A DNA stretch of 32,643 bases from Streptomyces graminilatus (GTDB taxonomy: Bacteria; Actinomycetota; Actinomycetes; Streptomycetales; Streptomycetaceae). The notes under the pieces are model-generated. The model saw nothing but the letters and a program-made list of their open reading frames with translations, had not been told where the DNA came from and did not search any database. Made by a program: the position numbers and the translations under genes. The stretch lies in contig NZ_LIQQ01000430.1 in assembly GCF_001418565.1 (NCBI RefSeq), positions 1 to 32,643 of the forward strand, in the 5' to 3' direction. Positions within the stretch are counted from its first letter, which is position 1, and each line of letters begins with the position of its first letter. This document shows positions 8,126 through 15,651 of this stretch, piece by piece.

Positions 8126-10582
8126 ATGGCCCGCCGCACCACGAAGACCCCGCCGCCCGATGACTTCGAGGAGCGGATCCTCGACATCGACGTCGTCGAC
8201 GAGATGCAGGGCTCCTTCCTTGAGTACGCGTACTCGGTCATCTACTCCCGAGCCCTGCCCGACGCCCGTGACGGCCTCAAACCCGTACACCGTCGCATCG
8301 TGTACCAGATGAACGAGATGGGCCTGCGCCCCGACCGCGGCTATGTGAAGTGCGCCCGCGTCGTCGGCGAGGTCATGGGTAAGCTCCACCCGCACGGCGA
8401 CTCGTCGATCTACGACGCCCTGGTGCGTCTGGCCCAGCCGTTCTCCATGCGCGTGCCGCTGGTCGACGGCCACGGCAACTTCGGTTCGCTGGGCAACGAC
8501 GACCCGCCGGCCGCCATGCGGTACACCGAGGCCCGCATGGCCGACGCGACGTCCCTGATGACGGAGTCGATCGAAGAGGACACCGTCGACTTCGCGCCGA
8601 ATTACGACGGCCAGGAGCAGGAACCGGTGGCGCTGCCCGCCGCCTTCCCGAACCTGCTGGTCAACGGCGCGTCGGGCATCGCCGTCGGTATGGCCACGAA
8701 CATGCCGCCGCACAACCTCGGCGAGGTCATCTCGGCCGCGCGTCATCTCATCCGCTACCCGGCCGCCGACCTCGACACCCTGATGCGGCACGTCCCCGGC
8801 CCCGACCTGCCCACCGGCGGCCGGATCGTCGGCCTCGCCGGGATCAGGGACGCGTACGAGACGGGACGCGGCACGTTCAAGATCCGCGCCACGGTGTCGG
8901 TGGAGAACGTGACGGCGCGCCGTATGGGCCTGGTCGTCACCGAACTGCCGTTCACCGTGGGCCCGGAGAAGGTGATCGCCAAGATCAAGGACCTGGTCGG
9001 CTCGAAGAAGCTCCAGGGCATCGCCGACGTCAAGGACCTCACCGACCGCAGTCACGGCCTGCGCCTGGTCATCGAGATCAAGAACGGCTTCGTACCGGAA
9101 GCGGTCCTGGAACAGCTCTACAAGCTGACGCCGATGGAGGAGTCCTTCGGCATCAACAACGTGGCGCTGGTGGACGGCCAGCCCCTCACCCTGGGGCTCA
9201 AGGAGCTCCTGGAGGTCTATCTCGACCACCGCTTCGAGGTCGTGCGGCGCCGCTCGGAGTTCCGTCGCGGCAAGCGCCGTGACCGGCTGCACCTGGTCGA
9301 GGGCCTGCTCACCGCGCTGGTGGACATCGACGAGGTCATCCGGCTGATCCGCTCCAGCGACAACTCCGCGCAGGCGAAGGAACGCCTGATGGAGCGCTTC
9401 GGCCTGTCCGAGATCCAGACGCAGTACATCCTGGACACCCCGCTGCGCCGCCTGACCCGGTTCGACCGCATCGAGCTGGAGTCCGAGCAGGACCGGCTGG
9501 CCGCCGAGATCGCGGAACTGACCCGGATCCTGGAGTCGGACGCGGAGCTGCGCAAGCTGGTCTCGACCGAACTGGCCGCGGTGGCCAAGAAGTTCGGCAC
9601 CGAGCGGCGTACGGTCCTGCTGGAGTCGGCCGGTGCCGCCCCCGCGGCCGGTGTCCCGCTCCAGGTGGCCGACGACCCGTGCCGGGTCCTGCTCTCCTCG
9701 ACGGACCTGCTGGCGCGTACGGCGAACGGCGAGCCGTTCCCGGCCGACGAGGACGGCAGACGCGCGAAGCACGACCTGATCGTCTCCGCCGTCCCGGCGA
9801 CGGCACGGGGCGAGGTGGGCGCGGTGACGTCGGCGGGCCGTCTGCTGCGCATCAACGTCATCGATCTCCCCCGGCTGCCCGACACGGCGACCGCGCCCAA
9901 CCTCTCGGGCGGCGCGCCGCTCTCGGAGTTCCTCTCCCTGGAGGACGGCGAGACGGTGGTCTGCCTGACGACGCTCGACGAGTCCTCCCCGGGCCTCGCG
10001 ATCGGCACGGAGCAGGGCGTCGTCAAGCGGGTGGTCCCCGACTATCCCTCCAACAAGGAGGAGCTGGAGGTCATCACGCTCAGGGACGGCGACCGGATCG
10101 TCGGCGCGGCGGAGCTGCGCACCGGCGAGGAGGACCTGGTCTTCATCACGGACGACGCCCAACTGCTGCGCTTCCAGGCCGCCCATGTCCGCCCCCAGGG
10201 CCGTCCGGCCGGCGGCATGGCCGGCATCAAGCTCACGGACGGCGCCAAGGTGATCTCGTTCACGGCCGTGGACCCGGCGGCGGACGCGGTCGTCTTCACC
10301 GTCGCGGGTTCGCGGGGCACGCTGGACGACTCCGTGCAGACGACGGCGAAGCTGACCCCCTTCGACCAGTACCCGCGCAAGGGACGGGCCACCGGCGGTG
10401 TCCGCTGCCAGCGGTTCCTGAAGGGCGAGGACTGTCTGTCCCTGGCCTGGGCGGGCCCCGCGCCGGCGCGGGCGTCCCAGAAGAACGGCACCCCGGCGGA
10501 GCTCCCGGAGATGGACCCGCGCCGCGACGGCTCGGGCGTGTCGTTGCCGAAGACGGTGGGTGTGGTGACGGGCCCGGTGTAG
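8126..10582 (+). CDS. parC: DNA topoisomerase IV subunit A
   Basis: An 818-residue type IIA topoisomerase A subunit. The catalytic tyrosine is Tyr133 ([12 protein letters not shown]), which forms the covalent link to DNA. The quinolone-determining region reads [12 protein letters not shown], with Ser93 and Asp97 at the positions of E. coli GyrA Ser83 and Asp87. The C-terminal ~300 residues form a GyrA-like beta-propeller. With ParE, encoded leftward at 23.8-25.9 kb, it decatenates sister chromosomes. It is assigned to topoisomerase IV rather than gyrase because gyrA and gyrB usually adjoin near dnaA, whereas split parC and parE near hrdB is the Streptomyces layout. The ATG at 8126 follows AAGGAG at good spacing. 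Confidence 0.95.
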   Translation: MARRTTKTPPPDDFEERILDIDVVDEMQGSFLEYAYSVIYSRALPDARDGLKPVHRRIVYQMNEMGLRPDRGYVKCARVVGEVMGKLHPHGDSSIYDALVRLAQPFSMRVPLVDGHGNFGSLGNDDPPAAMRYTEARMADATSLMTESIEEDTVDFAPNYDGQEQEPVALPAAFPNLLVNGASGIAVGMATNMPPHNLGEVISAARHLIRYPAADLDTLMRHVPGPDLPTGGRIVGLAGIRDAYETGRGTFKIRATVSVENVTARRMGLVVTELPFTVGPEKVIAKIKDLVGSKKLQGIADVKDLTDRSHGLRLVIEIKNGFVPEAVLEQLYKLTPMEESFGINNVALVDGQPLTLGLKELLEVYLDHRFEVVRRRSEFRRGKRRDRLHLVEGLLTALVDIDEVIRLIRSSDNSAQAKERLMERFGLSEIQTQYILDTPLRRLTRFDRIELESEQDRLAAEIAELTRILESDAELRKLVSTELAAVAKKFGTERRTVLLESAGAAPAAGVPLQVADDPCRVLLSSTDLLARTANGEPFPADEDGRRAKHDLIVSAVPATARGEVGAVTSAGRLLRINVIDLPRLPDTATAPNLSGGAPLSEFLSLEDGETVVCLTTLDESSPGLAIGTEQGVVKRVVPDYPSNKEELEVITLRDGDRIVGAAELRTGEEDLVFITDDAQLLRFQAAHVRPQGRPAGGMAGIKLTDGAKVISFTAVDPAADAVVFTVAGSRGTLDDSVQTTAKLTPFDQYPRKGRATGGVRCQRFLKGEDCLSLAWAGPAPARASQKNGTPAELPEMDPRRDGSGVSLPKTVGVVTGPV

Positions 10583-10608
10583 GTCGGCCCGGGGTAGGTC
10601 GGCCCGGT
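10579..10608 (+). repeat. Two tandem 15-nt copies over the parC stop codon
   Basis: GTAGGTCGGCCCGG occurs twice in direct succession, and the first copy contains the parC TAG. A third partial copy (GGCCCGGTGCGGGTC) overlaps and follows. It fills the 31-nt gap between parC and the convergent cobW-type gene and looks like a slippage duplication. Confidence 0.8.
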
Positions 10609-10613
10609 GCGGG

Positions 10614-11741
10614 TCAGCCTGCCTCGGCCTCTCCGGAGCCATCCGGGCTCTGCTCCTGTACGTACCTCAGGACGCCCCACATGCTGTGCTCGTCGGCGTG
10701 TGGGGCGTCGTCCATAGAGGCCTCCAGGTCCTTGCCGAGGACGGACAGTTCGATGCCGGTCCCGATGAGGACGAGCCGGCTGAGCCGCTCCTCGCGGTCG
10801 GCCCAGCGCTCGGGATAGAACCGCAGGAACCGCCCGACGGCATGCACGGCGTACCGGTTGTCCGGGTCGTGCGGTCCGAAGTCGACGTACCCCTTGATGC
10901 GGTAGAGCCCTTCGGGCCGGCTGTCCAGGAAGGCCATCAGCCGGCGCGGATGGAGGGGCGTCGAGGAGCTGAAGGAGAGGCTGTCGTACGCGGCGTGCAG
11001 ATGCCCGGAATGGTCTCCCGGGCCGTCCTCGTGGCCGTCTTCGCCCTCCCCGTCCACCCCGTGGCCACCCGCTGTGTGGTCGTACAGGTCATCGAAGGAC
11101 AACTGTCCGACGCGCTCCTCGGTGGGCCGGCAGTCGAAGAGGAACTCGGGGTCCACTCGTCCGTAGTCGGCGGGGACGACGGCAGCGCGGTCGACCAGCC
11201 CTCGGACGGTTTCCAGGACCCGCTCGCCGCCGTCCGCGACCCGTCCGACCTTGTTGACGACGACGAGATCGGCGAGGGCGAGATGCCGGTCGATCTCGGG
11301 GTGCCTCTCCCGCGTGTCGTCGAACTCGACGGCGTCGACGACCTCGACCAGCCCTCCGTACACGACCCGGGGATTCTCGCTGGCGAGCACCATCCGGACG
11401 ACTTCCTGCGGCTCGGCGAGCCCGCTGGCCTCGATGACGACGACGTCGATGCGGGCCGAGGGTTGAGTGAGTCGATCAAGATAGACATCGAGTTCGCTCG
11501 CGTCAACGGCGCAGCACAGACATCCATTGCCCAACGACACCGTGGAGTCCCCGAGCGCTCCCGCGACCGCCATGGCGTCGATCTCGATGGCCCCGAAGTC
11601 ATTGACGATGGCCCCGATACGGCTGCCACCGCTGCGATGGAGAAGGTGGTTGAGGAGGGTGGTCTTGCCGGAACCGAGGAACCCGGCGAGGACGATGACG
11701 GGGATCTGCCGAGGGCTCTGGCTCGGACCCGGCTGACTCAA
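10614..11741 (-). CDS. CobW/COG0523-family GTPase, putative zinc metallochaperone
   Basis: A G3E-family P-loop GTPase of 375 residues. The Walker A motif is GFLGSGKTT (~20-28). The family metal motif CLCC follows at Cys74-Cys77. The base-recognition motif reads NKVG rather than the usual NKxD. A His/Asp/Glu-rich insert at ~222-249 and a C-terminal CobW_C domain complete it. Members with CxCC plus a His-rich stretch deliver zinc, or another metal, to client enzymes. I chose TTG at 11741 because GAGAGG stands 8 nt ahead; GTG codons at 11771 and 11759 are in frame but lack a Shine-Dalgarno. No Zur box is apparent, so zinc as the metal is inferred. Confidence 0.88.
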   Translation of the reverse strand: MSQPGPSQSPRQIPVIVLAGFLGSGKTTLLNHLLHRSGGSRIGAIVNDFGAIEIDAMAVAGALGDSTVSLGNGCLCCAVDASELDVYLDRLTQPSARIDVVVIEASGLAEPQEVVRMVLASENPRVVYGGLVEVVDAVEFDDTRERHPEIDRHLALADLVVVNKVGRVADGGERVLETVRGLVDRAAVVPADYGRVDPEFLFDCRPTEERVGQLSFDDLYDHTAGGHGVDGEGEDGHEDGPGDHSGHLHAAYDSLSFSSSTPLHPRRLMAFLDSRPEGLYRIKGYVDFGPHDPDNRYAVHAVGRFLRFYPERWADREERLSRLVLIGTGIELSVLGKDLEASMDDAPHADEHSMWGVLRYVQEQSPDGSGEAEAG

Positions 11742-11972
11742 CTCTGCGACCTCTCTCACACCGACGCGCACACCGGCCCACGGCCCCGCGCGCGTACGAG
11801 GAACGAATGCCGCCCCAGGATACGAGCCGGAGGAGTCACCGCCGAGCTGTCGCCACTGAGCTGACGCTCGGCGGCGGCCGGTGCGATACGCCCACGTCAG
11901 GCAGGGCGCCGGTACGTGCGCCGGGCGTGGGGCCGCATGGGTGTCGGGCCGCCCGTGGGCACCGGGCCGTTG

Positions 11973-13148
11973 TCAGACCAGCGGCGGCACCGCCACCGGG
12001 GGCACGGGCCCCACGTACCGGGCCGCTGGCCGAATGATCTTCGAGTCCTCCGCCTGCTCCAGGATGTTGGCGCTCCACCCCACCACACGGGCCGCCGCGA
12101 ACGTCGGCGTGAACATCTCGCGCGGCAGGCCGCACAGCTCCATGACCACGCCCGCGTAGAACTCGACGTTCGTGTGCAGTTCGCGGCCCGGCTTCAGTTC
12201 GGCCAGGATCGCCTCCACCCGTCGTTCCACCTCGACCGCGAGTTCGACCAGCGGGCCGCCGAACTGCTCGGCGATGCCCCGGAGCATGCGGGAGCGGGGG
12301 TCCTCGGTGCGGTAGACCGGGTGACCGAAGCCCATGACGCGGTCACCGGCGAGCACGCGTTCACGGATCCAGGTGTCGATGCGGTCCGGTGTGCCGATGG
12401 CGTCCAGGGTGTCCAGCGCGCGGCTCGGGGCACCCCCGTGCAACGGACCCGACAGTGCTCCCACGGCTCCTACGAGGCAGGCGGCCACGTCCGCCCCCGT
12501 CGACGTGATGACCCGCGCCGTGAAGGTTGACGCATTGAATCCGTGATCAATGGTTGAGATCAAGTATTGCTCGATCGCTCTGGCGTGCAGCGGATCCGGC
12601 TCCGATCCCGTCAACATGTACAGGTAGTTGGCCGCGTAGGGGAGGTCCTCCCGAGGCTCGACCGGGTCGAGGCCCCGGCCCAGCCGGTAGAGCGCCGTCA
12701 GTACGGTCGGCACGGCCGCGGAGGCGACCAGGGCGTCCGCGCGCCGCTCCTCGGCACCGATGTCGTACACGGGGCGGAATCCCTTCGCCGCGCCGAGCAG
12801 CGACAGCGCCGTGCGCATGCCGGCCAGCGGGCCGGAGCGGCCGCTCGCCGCCGCGATGGCGGGCAGCGCCGCCCGCACCTCGCCGGGCAACCGCCGCAGG
12901 GCCGCGGTCCGCGCGGTGAAGGCTGCCAGTCGGCCCGCGTCCGGCAGCTCACCGTGGACCAGGAGATGCCAGACGTCCTCGAAACCGCGGGTCCGCGCGA
13001 GTTCGACGGCGGAGTACTGGCGGTAGTGGTAAAAGCCCTCGTGCCCTCTGACGTCACCAATTCGGGTGTCGGTGACGACGACGCCCGCGAGTCCTCGCGG
13101 TACGTCGACAACGGTGGTTGCGGCTGCTGCGGCCCGGTCGTTCGACAT
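11973..13148 (-). CDS. Citrate synthase family protein (catalytic Asp replaced by Glu)
   Basis: A 391-residue type I citrate synthase-like protein, which would condense acetyl- or propionyl-CoA with oxaloacetate. His237 (GPLHGGAPSRA) and His276 (VMGFGHPVYRTEDPR) match the two catalytic histidines, and His202 (DHGFNAST) the oxaloacetate-binding one. The third catalytic residue, normally Asp in NVDFY, is Glu329 here (NVEFYAG). That change lowers activity in studied citrate synthases, so the true reaction may be slower or use another acyl-CoA. GGAGG precedes the ATG at 13148. The gene is divergent from a second, HTH-fused citrate synthase gene and shares its promoter region. It could be citrate synthase 2 or a methylcitrate synthase. 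Confidence 0.88.
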   Translation of the reverse strand: MSNDRAAAAATTVVDVPRGLAGVVVTDTRIGDVRGHEGFYHYRQYSAVELARTRGFEDVWHLLVHGELPDAGRLAAFTARTAALRRLPGEVRAALPAIAAASGRSGPLAGMRTALSLLGAAKGFRPVYDIGAEERRADALVASAAVPTVLTALYRLGRGLDPVEPREDLPYAANYLYMLTGSEPDPLHARAIEQYLISTIDHGFNASTFTARVITSTGADVAACLVGAVGALSGPLHGGAPSRALDTLDAIGTPDRIDTWIRERVLAGDRVMGFGHPVYRTEDPRSRMLRGIAEQFGGPLVELAVEVERRVEAILAELKPGRELHTNVEFYAGVVMELCGLPREMFTPTFAAARVVGWSANILEQAEDSKIIRPAARYVGPVPPVAVPPLV

Positions 13149-13175
13149 GATTCCTCCCTGAACTTGATTCGACTG

Positions 13176-13190
13176 TCCATGATAGATGGA
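13176..13190. repeat. Short inverted repeat in the divergent citrate synthase promoter region
   Basis: TCCAT-GATAG-ATGGA, with 5-bp arms, lies 27 nt upstream of the leftward citrate synthase start and near its likely -10 region (TATCAT at 13186-13181 on the leftward strand). Confidence 0.5.
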
Positions 13191-13200
13191 AACCATGTCA

Positions 13201-13219
13201 ATATTGATTGAATCAATAT
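13201..13219. promoter_or_regulatory. 19-bp perfect AT-rich palindrome between divergent citrate synthase genes (candidate operator)
   Basis: ATATTGATT-G-AATCAATAT is a perfect inverted repeat with 9-bp arms. It is strikingly AT-rich for this genome. It sits 28 nt before the HTH-citrate synthase start and 53 nt before the leftward start, near the -35 zone of both. The neighbouring DNA-binding citrate synthase is the obvious candidate ligand, but this is inference. Confidence 0.7.
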
Positions 13220-13246
13220 GAAGTCCATGCGGATACGGTGACCCCC

Positions 13247-14503
13247 ATGCGCGATCTGGAACCCGCCCCCGACCACTCCGGCCGCCGGCTGAGCACCAAG
13301 GAGACCGCCGAACTGCTCGGCGTGAAGCCCGAGACCGTGTACGCGTACGTGAGTCGCGGTCAGCTCAGCAGCCGACGCGATCCCGGCGGCCGGGGCAGCA
13401 CCTTCGACGCCACCGAGGTGGAGTCGCTCGCCCGCCGCAACAGACGGGAGAGCGGCGGGAGTCCGGCCGCCGGCGGCGAGCTGTCCGTGCGGACCCGGCT
13501 CACCCTCATCGACAAGGACCGGTACTACTTCCGGGGAGTCGACGCCACCGAACTGGCCGCACGCCACTCCTACGAGGAAGTCGCGGAATGGCTGTGGACC
13601 GGCACCCCGCGCCCCGGAGCCGCCTTCACCGCGCCGAAGGCCTCCGTCGCCGCCGCCCGCCGCTCCGTCAACGCGCTGCCGGAGCACAGCGACCCCGTCG
13701 ACCGGCTCCGGGTCGCCACCATCGCCGCGGCGGCGGTCGATCCGCTCCGCTTCGACCTCTCCGAGGACACCGTCCTGGGCACCGCCCGCACCCTCATCCC
13801 CACCCTCGTGGCCGCCCTGCCGTCCCATTCGGCCGGCCACCGCGACGAGGGCCCGCTGGCCCACCGGCTGTGGGCCCGGCTCACCGTCCGGATCGCCGAC
13901 GAGGCGTCACTGCGCGCCCTGGACACGGCACTCGGTCTCCTGGCCGACCACGACCTGGCCGCCTCGACCCTCGCCGTACGCCTCGCCGCGTCCGCCCGCG
14001 CACACCCCTACGCCGCCGTCTCGGCAGGGCTGGGCGTCCTCGAAGGCCCCCTCCACGGCGCCGCCAGCGGCCTGGCGCACCGGATGCTCCTCGACGTGCT
14101 CGACGAGGGCGACGCGGCCCCCGTGGTCGCGGACGAGCTGCGCGCCGGCCGCCGAGTACCCGGGCTCGGCCACCGGCTCTACCCCGGCGAGGATCCACGC
14201 GCGCGTGCCCTCTTCGCCCTCCTCGAGAAGATGCCGAACGCCGCGCCAGCCCTCGCCGCGGCCCGGGACGTCGTGACCACCACCGCCCGTCACACACCGC
14301 TGCACGCCAATGTGGACCTCGCCCTGGCCGTGTTCACCGTCTCCTGCGGCATGGGAGCGTCGGCAGGCGAGACGATCTTCGCCGTCGCCCGTACGGCGGG
14401 CTGGATCGCACACGCCCTGGAGGAGTACGGCGAGCGTCCGCTGCGGATGCGCCCGAACGGAACCTATGTGGGCGAGCGCCCACCGCAGCCGCTCCCGGAG
14501 TAG
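13247..14503 (+). CDS. Citrate synthase with an N-terminal helix-turn-helix domain
   Basis: A 418-residue protein. Residues ~13-65 are a MerR/excisionase-like DNA-binding domain (LSTKETAELLGVKPETVYAY, then a basic wing-like RGQLSSRRDPGGRGSTF). Residues ~80-410 are a citrate synthase fold with all three catalytic residues: His270 (GPLHGAASG), His309 (GLGHRLYPGEDPRAR) and Asp357 (HANVDLAL). The enzyme half may be active, or may serve as sensor for acetyl-CoA or oxaloacetate. The ATG at 13247 has no Shine-Dalgarno, but TACGGT ends 7 nt before it, so a leaderless transcript is likely. It is divergent from the other citrate synthase gene with a palindrome between them, which suggests control of its neighbour and itself. 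Confidence 0.92.
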   Translation: MRDLEPAPDHSGRRLSTKETAELLGVKPETVYAYVSRGQLSSRRDPGGRGSTFDATEVESLARRNRRESGGSPAAGGELSVRTRLTLIDKDRYYFRGVDATELAARHSYEEVAEWLWTGTPRPGAAFTAPKASVAAARRSVNALPEHSDPVDRLRVATIAAAAVDPLRFDLSEDTVLGTARTLIPTLVAALPSHSAGHRDEGPLAHRLWARLTVRIADEASLRALDTALGLLADHDLAASTLAVRLAASARAHPYAAVSAGLGVLEGPLHGAASGLAHRMLLDVLDEGDAAPVVADELRAGRRVPGLGHRLYPGEDPRARALFALLEKMPNAAPALAAARDVVTTTARHTPLHANVDLALAVFTVSCGMGASAGETIFAVARTAGWIAHALEEYGERPLRMRPNGTYVGERPPQPLPE

Positions 14504-14514
14504 CCCGACACTGC

Positions 14515-14550
14515 CGGAACCACCCGTTCCGCCGGGCGGGAGGCCCGCCT
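14515..14550 (+). terminator. Two consecutive hairpins after the HTH-citrate synthase gene
   Basis: CGGAAC-CACCC-GTTCCG (14515-14531... inner 6-bp arms) is followed at once by GGCGGG-AGG-CCCGCC (14535-14549). They begin 12 nt after the stop codon. No T tract follows, so this is a moderate terminator call. Confidence 0.45.
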
Positions 14551-14559
14551 CGCGTCAAG

Positions 14560-14578
14560 TCAGGTTAGGCTCACCTCT
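14560..14578 (+). promoter_or_regulatory. Iron box (DmdR/IdeR-type operator) overlapping a -10 element
   Basis: TCAGGTTAGGCTCACCTCT matches the actinobacterial iron-box consensus TTAGGTTAGGCTCACCTAA at 16 of 19 positions. It abuts the GTG start of the next gene. TAGGCT inside it is a good -10 hexamer and ends 7 nt before the GTG, so iron-loaded DmdR would cover the promoter and block transcription. Confidence 0.88.
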
Positions 14579-15589
14579 GTGAGTAGGTGCACAGCCGTCT
14601 CGCGGGACCTCGACGAGCCCATCGCGGGAACCGCGGCGACCGCCAGGACATGGCTGCTGTTGGAGCAGCCGGGCCCGTGGGGTGCCCAGGCGCTCACCAT
14701 GAGCCATCTGGACCCCGTGCTCGGCCGCGCCCTGGAGAAGGCCGCGGAGGGCACCGGCGTACGGATCGCGCTGATCCGCCGCCCCGGCCGCCACGCCGAC
14801 CTCGGGTCGCCTTCCGTACGGCAGGTGTACGCCGCCCACACCACGCCCGGGAACGTCTGGATGCGCAGCGCCACCACCCACACCCCCGAGCACTTGCTCG
14901 ACCTCGACTTCGCCGCGCTCGGCAGGGGCGCCCCGCAGTCCTTCGACGCCGTACTCCAGGGGCGGCCCCACACCGGGGACCCCCTCGCGCTCGTCTGCAC
15001 CAACGGCAAGCGGGACCGCTGCTGCGCGCTTCTCGGCCGTCCCCTCGCCGCCGAACTGGCCGCCTCCGGAGTGGAGGGCGCCTGGGAGGTCACCCACCTC
15101 GGCGGCCACCGCTTCGCCCCGACGCTGCTCGTCCTGCCGTACGGCTACGCGTACGGCCGCGCTCAGGCCCCGCACATCAAGGAAGTCCTCCAGGGCGTGC
15201 GCGAAGGGCGGATCGTCGTGGACGGCTGTCGCGGCGGCTCCGCCTGGGACCGGCCCGGACAGGCCGCGGAACTGGCCGTCCGGTCGGCGGCCCACGAGTA
15301 CGCGGCGGACACGCTGAGCGTCGTACGGACGGACGGCTCGGCCCCGCACTGGGAGGTGACCGTCGCGCACGCGGACGGGCGCCGGTGGAACGTCTCGGTG
15401 ACCCAGGGGGCCGCGCTGCCGCCCCGCCCGGAGAGCTGCGGATCGGCTCTGGGTTCGCCCGCGCGAATGGACGTGACGGCCGTGCGCGAACTGGTGTCCA
15501 AGGCCCCGGCGCGCCGTCCGCACGAGGTCGCCCCGTGCGGCGCCCGGTCCACCCGTCAAGCACCCGGTGCACGCCTGTACACAGGTTGA
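14579..15589 (+). CDS. Sucrase/ferredoxin-like family protein (thioredoxin-like [2Fe-2S] protein), iron-regulated
   Basis: A 336-residue member of the Suc_Fer-like family, related to yeast Apd1 and Aim32. Those proteins bind a [2Fe-2S] cluster with two Cys and two His. The pattern here fits: Cys140 and Cys149 (CX8C, in CTNGKRDRCC) and His173-x3-His177 (HLGGH). An extra Cys148 adjoins. The C-terminus also carries Cys residues. The biochemical reaction is not known for bacterial members; a redox role in iron or siderophore metabolism is inferred from the iron box on its start. The GTG at 14579 lacks a Shine-Dalgarno but begins 7 nt after TAGGCT, so the mRNA is probably leaderless. It stands alone; the next gene follows after 62 nt on the same strand. 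Confidence 0.88.
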   Translation: MSRCTAVSRDLDEPIAGTAATARTWLLLEQPGPWGAQALTMSHLDPVLGRALEKAAEGTGVRIALIRRPGRHADLGSPSVRQVYAAHTTPGNVWMRSATTHTPEHLLDLDFAALGRGAPQSFDAVLQGRPHTGDPLALVCTNGKRDRCCALLGRPLAAELAASGVEGAWEVTHLGGHRFAPTLLVLPYGYAYGRAQAPHIKEVLQGVREGRIVVDGCRGGSAWDRPGQAAELAVRSAAHEYAADTLSVVRTDGSAPHWEVTVAHADGRRWNVSVTQGAALPPRPESCGSALGSPARMDVTAVRELVSKAPARRPHEVAPCGARSTRQAPGARLYTG

Positions 15590-15651
15590 TCAAGGGATCC
15601 ACGTCACACCCCACTACGGCACGGACCACTCGTCCCCGTACCGTCATGGGT

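Noticed and set aside
8084..10642. 852-codon leftward frame opposite parC
   Set aside because: It is the antisense shadow of a clear ParC coding sequence; composition is Arg/Val/Glu-rich with no motif.
15574..15585. CCTGT-AC-ACAGG repeat upstream of the CitA-type kinase
   Set aside because: Only 5-bp arms and inside the Suc_Fer coding end; too short to call an operator.
14587..15651. N-terminal extension of the CitA-type kinase across the Suc_Fer gene
   Set aside because: The extension reads as low-complexity Arg/Pro sequence in another frame of a real gene. The kinase begins at 15646 or 15652, just before its first membrane helix.
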